NCBI RefSeq assembly: GCF_001583495.1
Contig: NZ_LQAQ01000061.1
Coordinates: 682,001 to 746,000 of the forward strand
DNA length: 64,000 bases
Direction: 5' to 3'
DNA from: Flammeovirga sp. SJP92
Lineage (GTDB): Bacteria; Bacteroidota; Bacteroidia; Cytophagales; Flammeovirgaceae
The notes beneath the pieces were generated by a model. That model saw only the letters and a list, made by a program, of their open reading frames with translations. It made no database searches and was not told where the DNA came from. Position 1 is the first letter of the stretch; every line of letters starts with the position of its first letter. A program made the translations under genes and the position numbers. Positions 63,201-64,000 of the stretch are shown here, in pieces.

Positions 63201-64000
63201 TTATACAGCAGGTACGCCTGCTGCTTGATCTTTTAATGTAGCATTGAATGCTTCTAATTTCTTTTGTTCTTCTACGGCCGCTGATTCGTCTTCTGCTGAG
63301 AACTTGATTAATAATCCTAAGAAACCTACAGCTGATACTACAAAACCGAATGTGAAGAATGCATCTTGTAATGAAGCCCCTGTTCTTAATAAGTATTGAG
63401 CGTATAATACTGCACCTACGTTACCTCCTGCTCCTACAATACCTGAAACTGCTCCTAATGCTTTTCTATTGATAAATGGTACTACTGAGTAAGTTGCTCC
63501 CTCTGCCATCTGTACGAACAACGAGAAGAATACCATACTTAAGATTGCTAATTCTAATTTATTCATCTGAGAGAATAGTAATAATGCTACACCCTCTGCA
63601 ATCACTACGTAAACTAATATTTTTACTCTACCGTTCAATCCTGAATTTTTTGCGAATCTATCCGCAATCCATCCTCCAGTTGAACGAGCAAATAAGTTCA
63701 TTGCTCCAAAGAATAATACTACAAAACCTGCAGCCTCTTGGCTCAAACTAAATTTCTCTTGATAATAAGTTGATGCTTTACCTGTAACGAATAATTCCAT
63801 ACCGAAACAGCCTGCATACATTAAGAATAAGATCCATACTCTTTTATCAGCTGCTGCTGCATAAAATAAACTTTTCTCTCCTTTTTTAACTTGTGGTCTT
63901 TCCTCAGGAAGATCGTCATAGTTTCCTTTAGGACAGTCCGTAGTATATTTCCAGTATAAGTAAGCTACTAATAACATGATAGCAGCAGGTACCCACATTG
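63201..64000 (-). CDS. nitrate/nitrite MFS transporter (NarK/NasA-like), 5' end missing
   Basis: Only about the C-terminal 266 residues are in the window; the gene continues past 64000. Five to seven transmembrane segments remain. 'VVLFFGAMNLFARSTGGWIADRF' by position carries the G-R-x-x-G-G-W-x-x-D-R MFS loop as A-R-S-T-G-G-W-I-A-D-R. 'SGIVGAGGNVGAVLYAQ' is the second nitrate signature (G-x-x-G-x-x-G-N-x-G) typical of the NNP family. It moves nitrate in or exchanges it for nitrite; direction is unknown. The C-terminus is charged and cytoplasmic. Confidence 0.9.
   Translation of the reverse strand, partial: MWVPAAIMLLVAYLYWKYTTDCPKGNYDDLPEERPQVKKGEKSLFYAAAADKRVWILFLMYAGCFGMELFVTGKASTYYQEKFSLSQEAAGFVVLFFGAMNLFARSTGGWIADRFAKNSGLNGRVKILVYVVIAEGVALLLFSQMNKLELAILSMVFFSLFVQMAEGATYSVVPFINRKALGAVSGIVGAGGNVGAVLYAQYLLRTGASLQDAFFTFGFVVSAVGFLGLLIKFSAEDESAAVEEQKKLEAFNATLKDQAAGVPAV

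Noticed and set aside
1-64000. tRNA, rRNA or tmRNA genes
   Set aside because: Intergenic regions were scanned by eye for T-loop GGTTCGAATCC-like motifs and rRNA-like conserved blocks; none were found.

Overview
The window is AT-rich chromosomal DNA of a Bacteroidota bacterium, most likely a marine Cytophagales/Flammeovirgaceae-type organism; the genus is inference. Supporting signs are repeated TAnnTTTG promoter boxes (sometimes with a TTTG-like -33 element), weak or absent Shine-Dalgarno sequences, a type IX secretion (T9SS) sorting domain on a large secreted BNR-repeat protein, an S46 dipeptidyl-peptidase, and a parAB-DUF5683-dapB-lepB order that I believe is common in this phylum. I see no rRNA, tRNA, CRISPR array, plasmid or prophage.

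Layout. 1-4.9 kb: end of a polysaccharide deacetylase, then a same-strand run parA-parB-DUF5683-dapB-lepB. 5.1-10.3 kb: S46 peptidase (DPP11-like), a TerB-like protein, tsaD with a small membrane protein, and lgt. 10.4-11.9 kb: a complete IS3-family element with terminal inverted repeats, an ATG target duplication and a -1 slippery site joining orfA to orfB. 12.2-21.9 kb: mostly minus-strand housekeeping and envelope genes (ilvC, an AraC regulator, hemA, a DUF3179 protein, an M28 peptidase, a YwqK/MORN-repeat protein with an S4-domain protein). 22-26.5 kb: menE overlapping a family 2 glycosyltransferase, convergent with a large sensor kinase. 26.8-35.8 kb: a GH13-fold protein with altered active-site motifs, two barrel-type envelope proteins, an ArsC-like protein lacking its cysteine, a LysR-yeiH pair, an AsmA-like protein, a YjbQ protein and a TlpA-like thioredoxin. 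36-47.3 kb: an FkbM methyltransferase, htpG, a DEAD-box helicase, a LuxR-type regulator with a 7TM sensor kinase, a 45-residue protein, an HdeD-like membrane protein, a GNAT protein, pgk and a lipoprotein. 47.5-64 kb: the T9SS BNR protein with a Gly-Asp repeat linker, DoxX-like, metallo-beta-lactamase-fold, choloylglycine hydrolase-like and ApbE proteins, a 1340-residue DUF4011-type SF1 helicase, a thioredoxin, a DegP/HtrA protease, and the C-terminal half of a nitrate/nitrite transporter running off the end.

Genes that probably work together are parA/parB (segregation), lepB and lgt (export and lipoprotein maturation), LysR/yeiH, the LuxR regulator with its kinase, and ywqK with the S4 gene (1 nt apart). 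There is no obvious large novel multigene system. The best leads are non-coding: a promoter-to-terminator transcript with no ORF between htpG and the DEAD-box helicase, a run of hairpins ending in a minus-strand terminator upstream of the thioredoxin gene, alternative hairpins upstream of the T9SS protein, and a nested hairpin in the tail of the IS. Coding leads are the altered GH13 protein, the cysteine-less ArsC-like protein, the free-standing DUF4011 helicase and two short ORFs of 45 and 54 residues.
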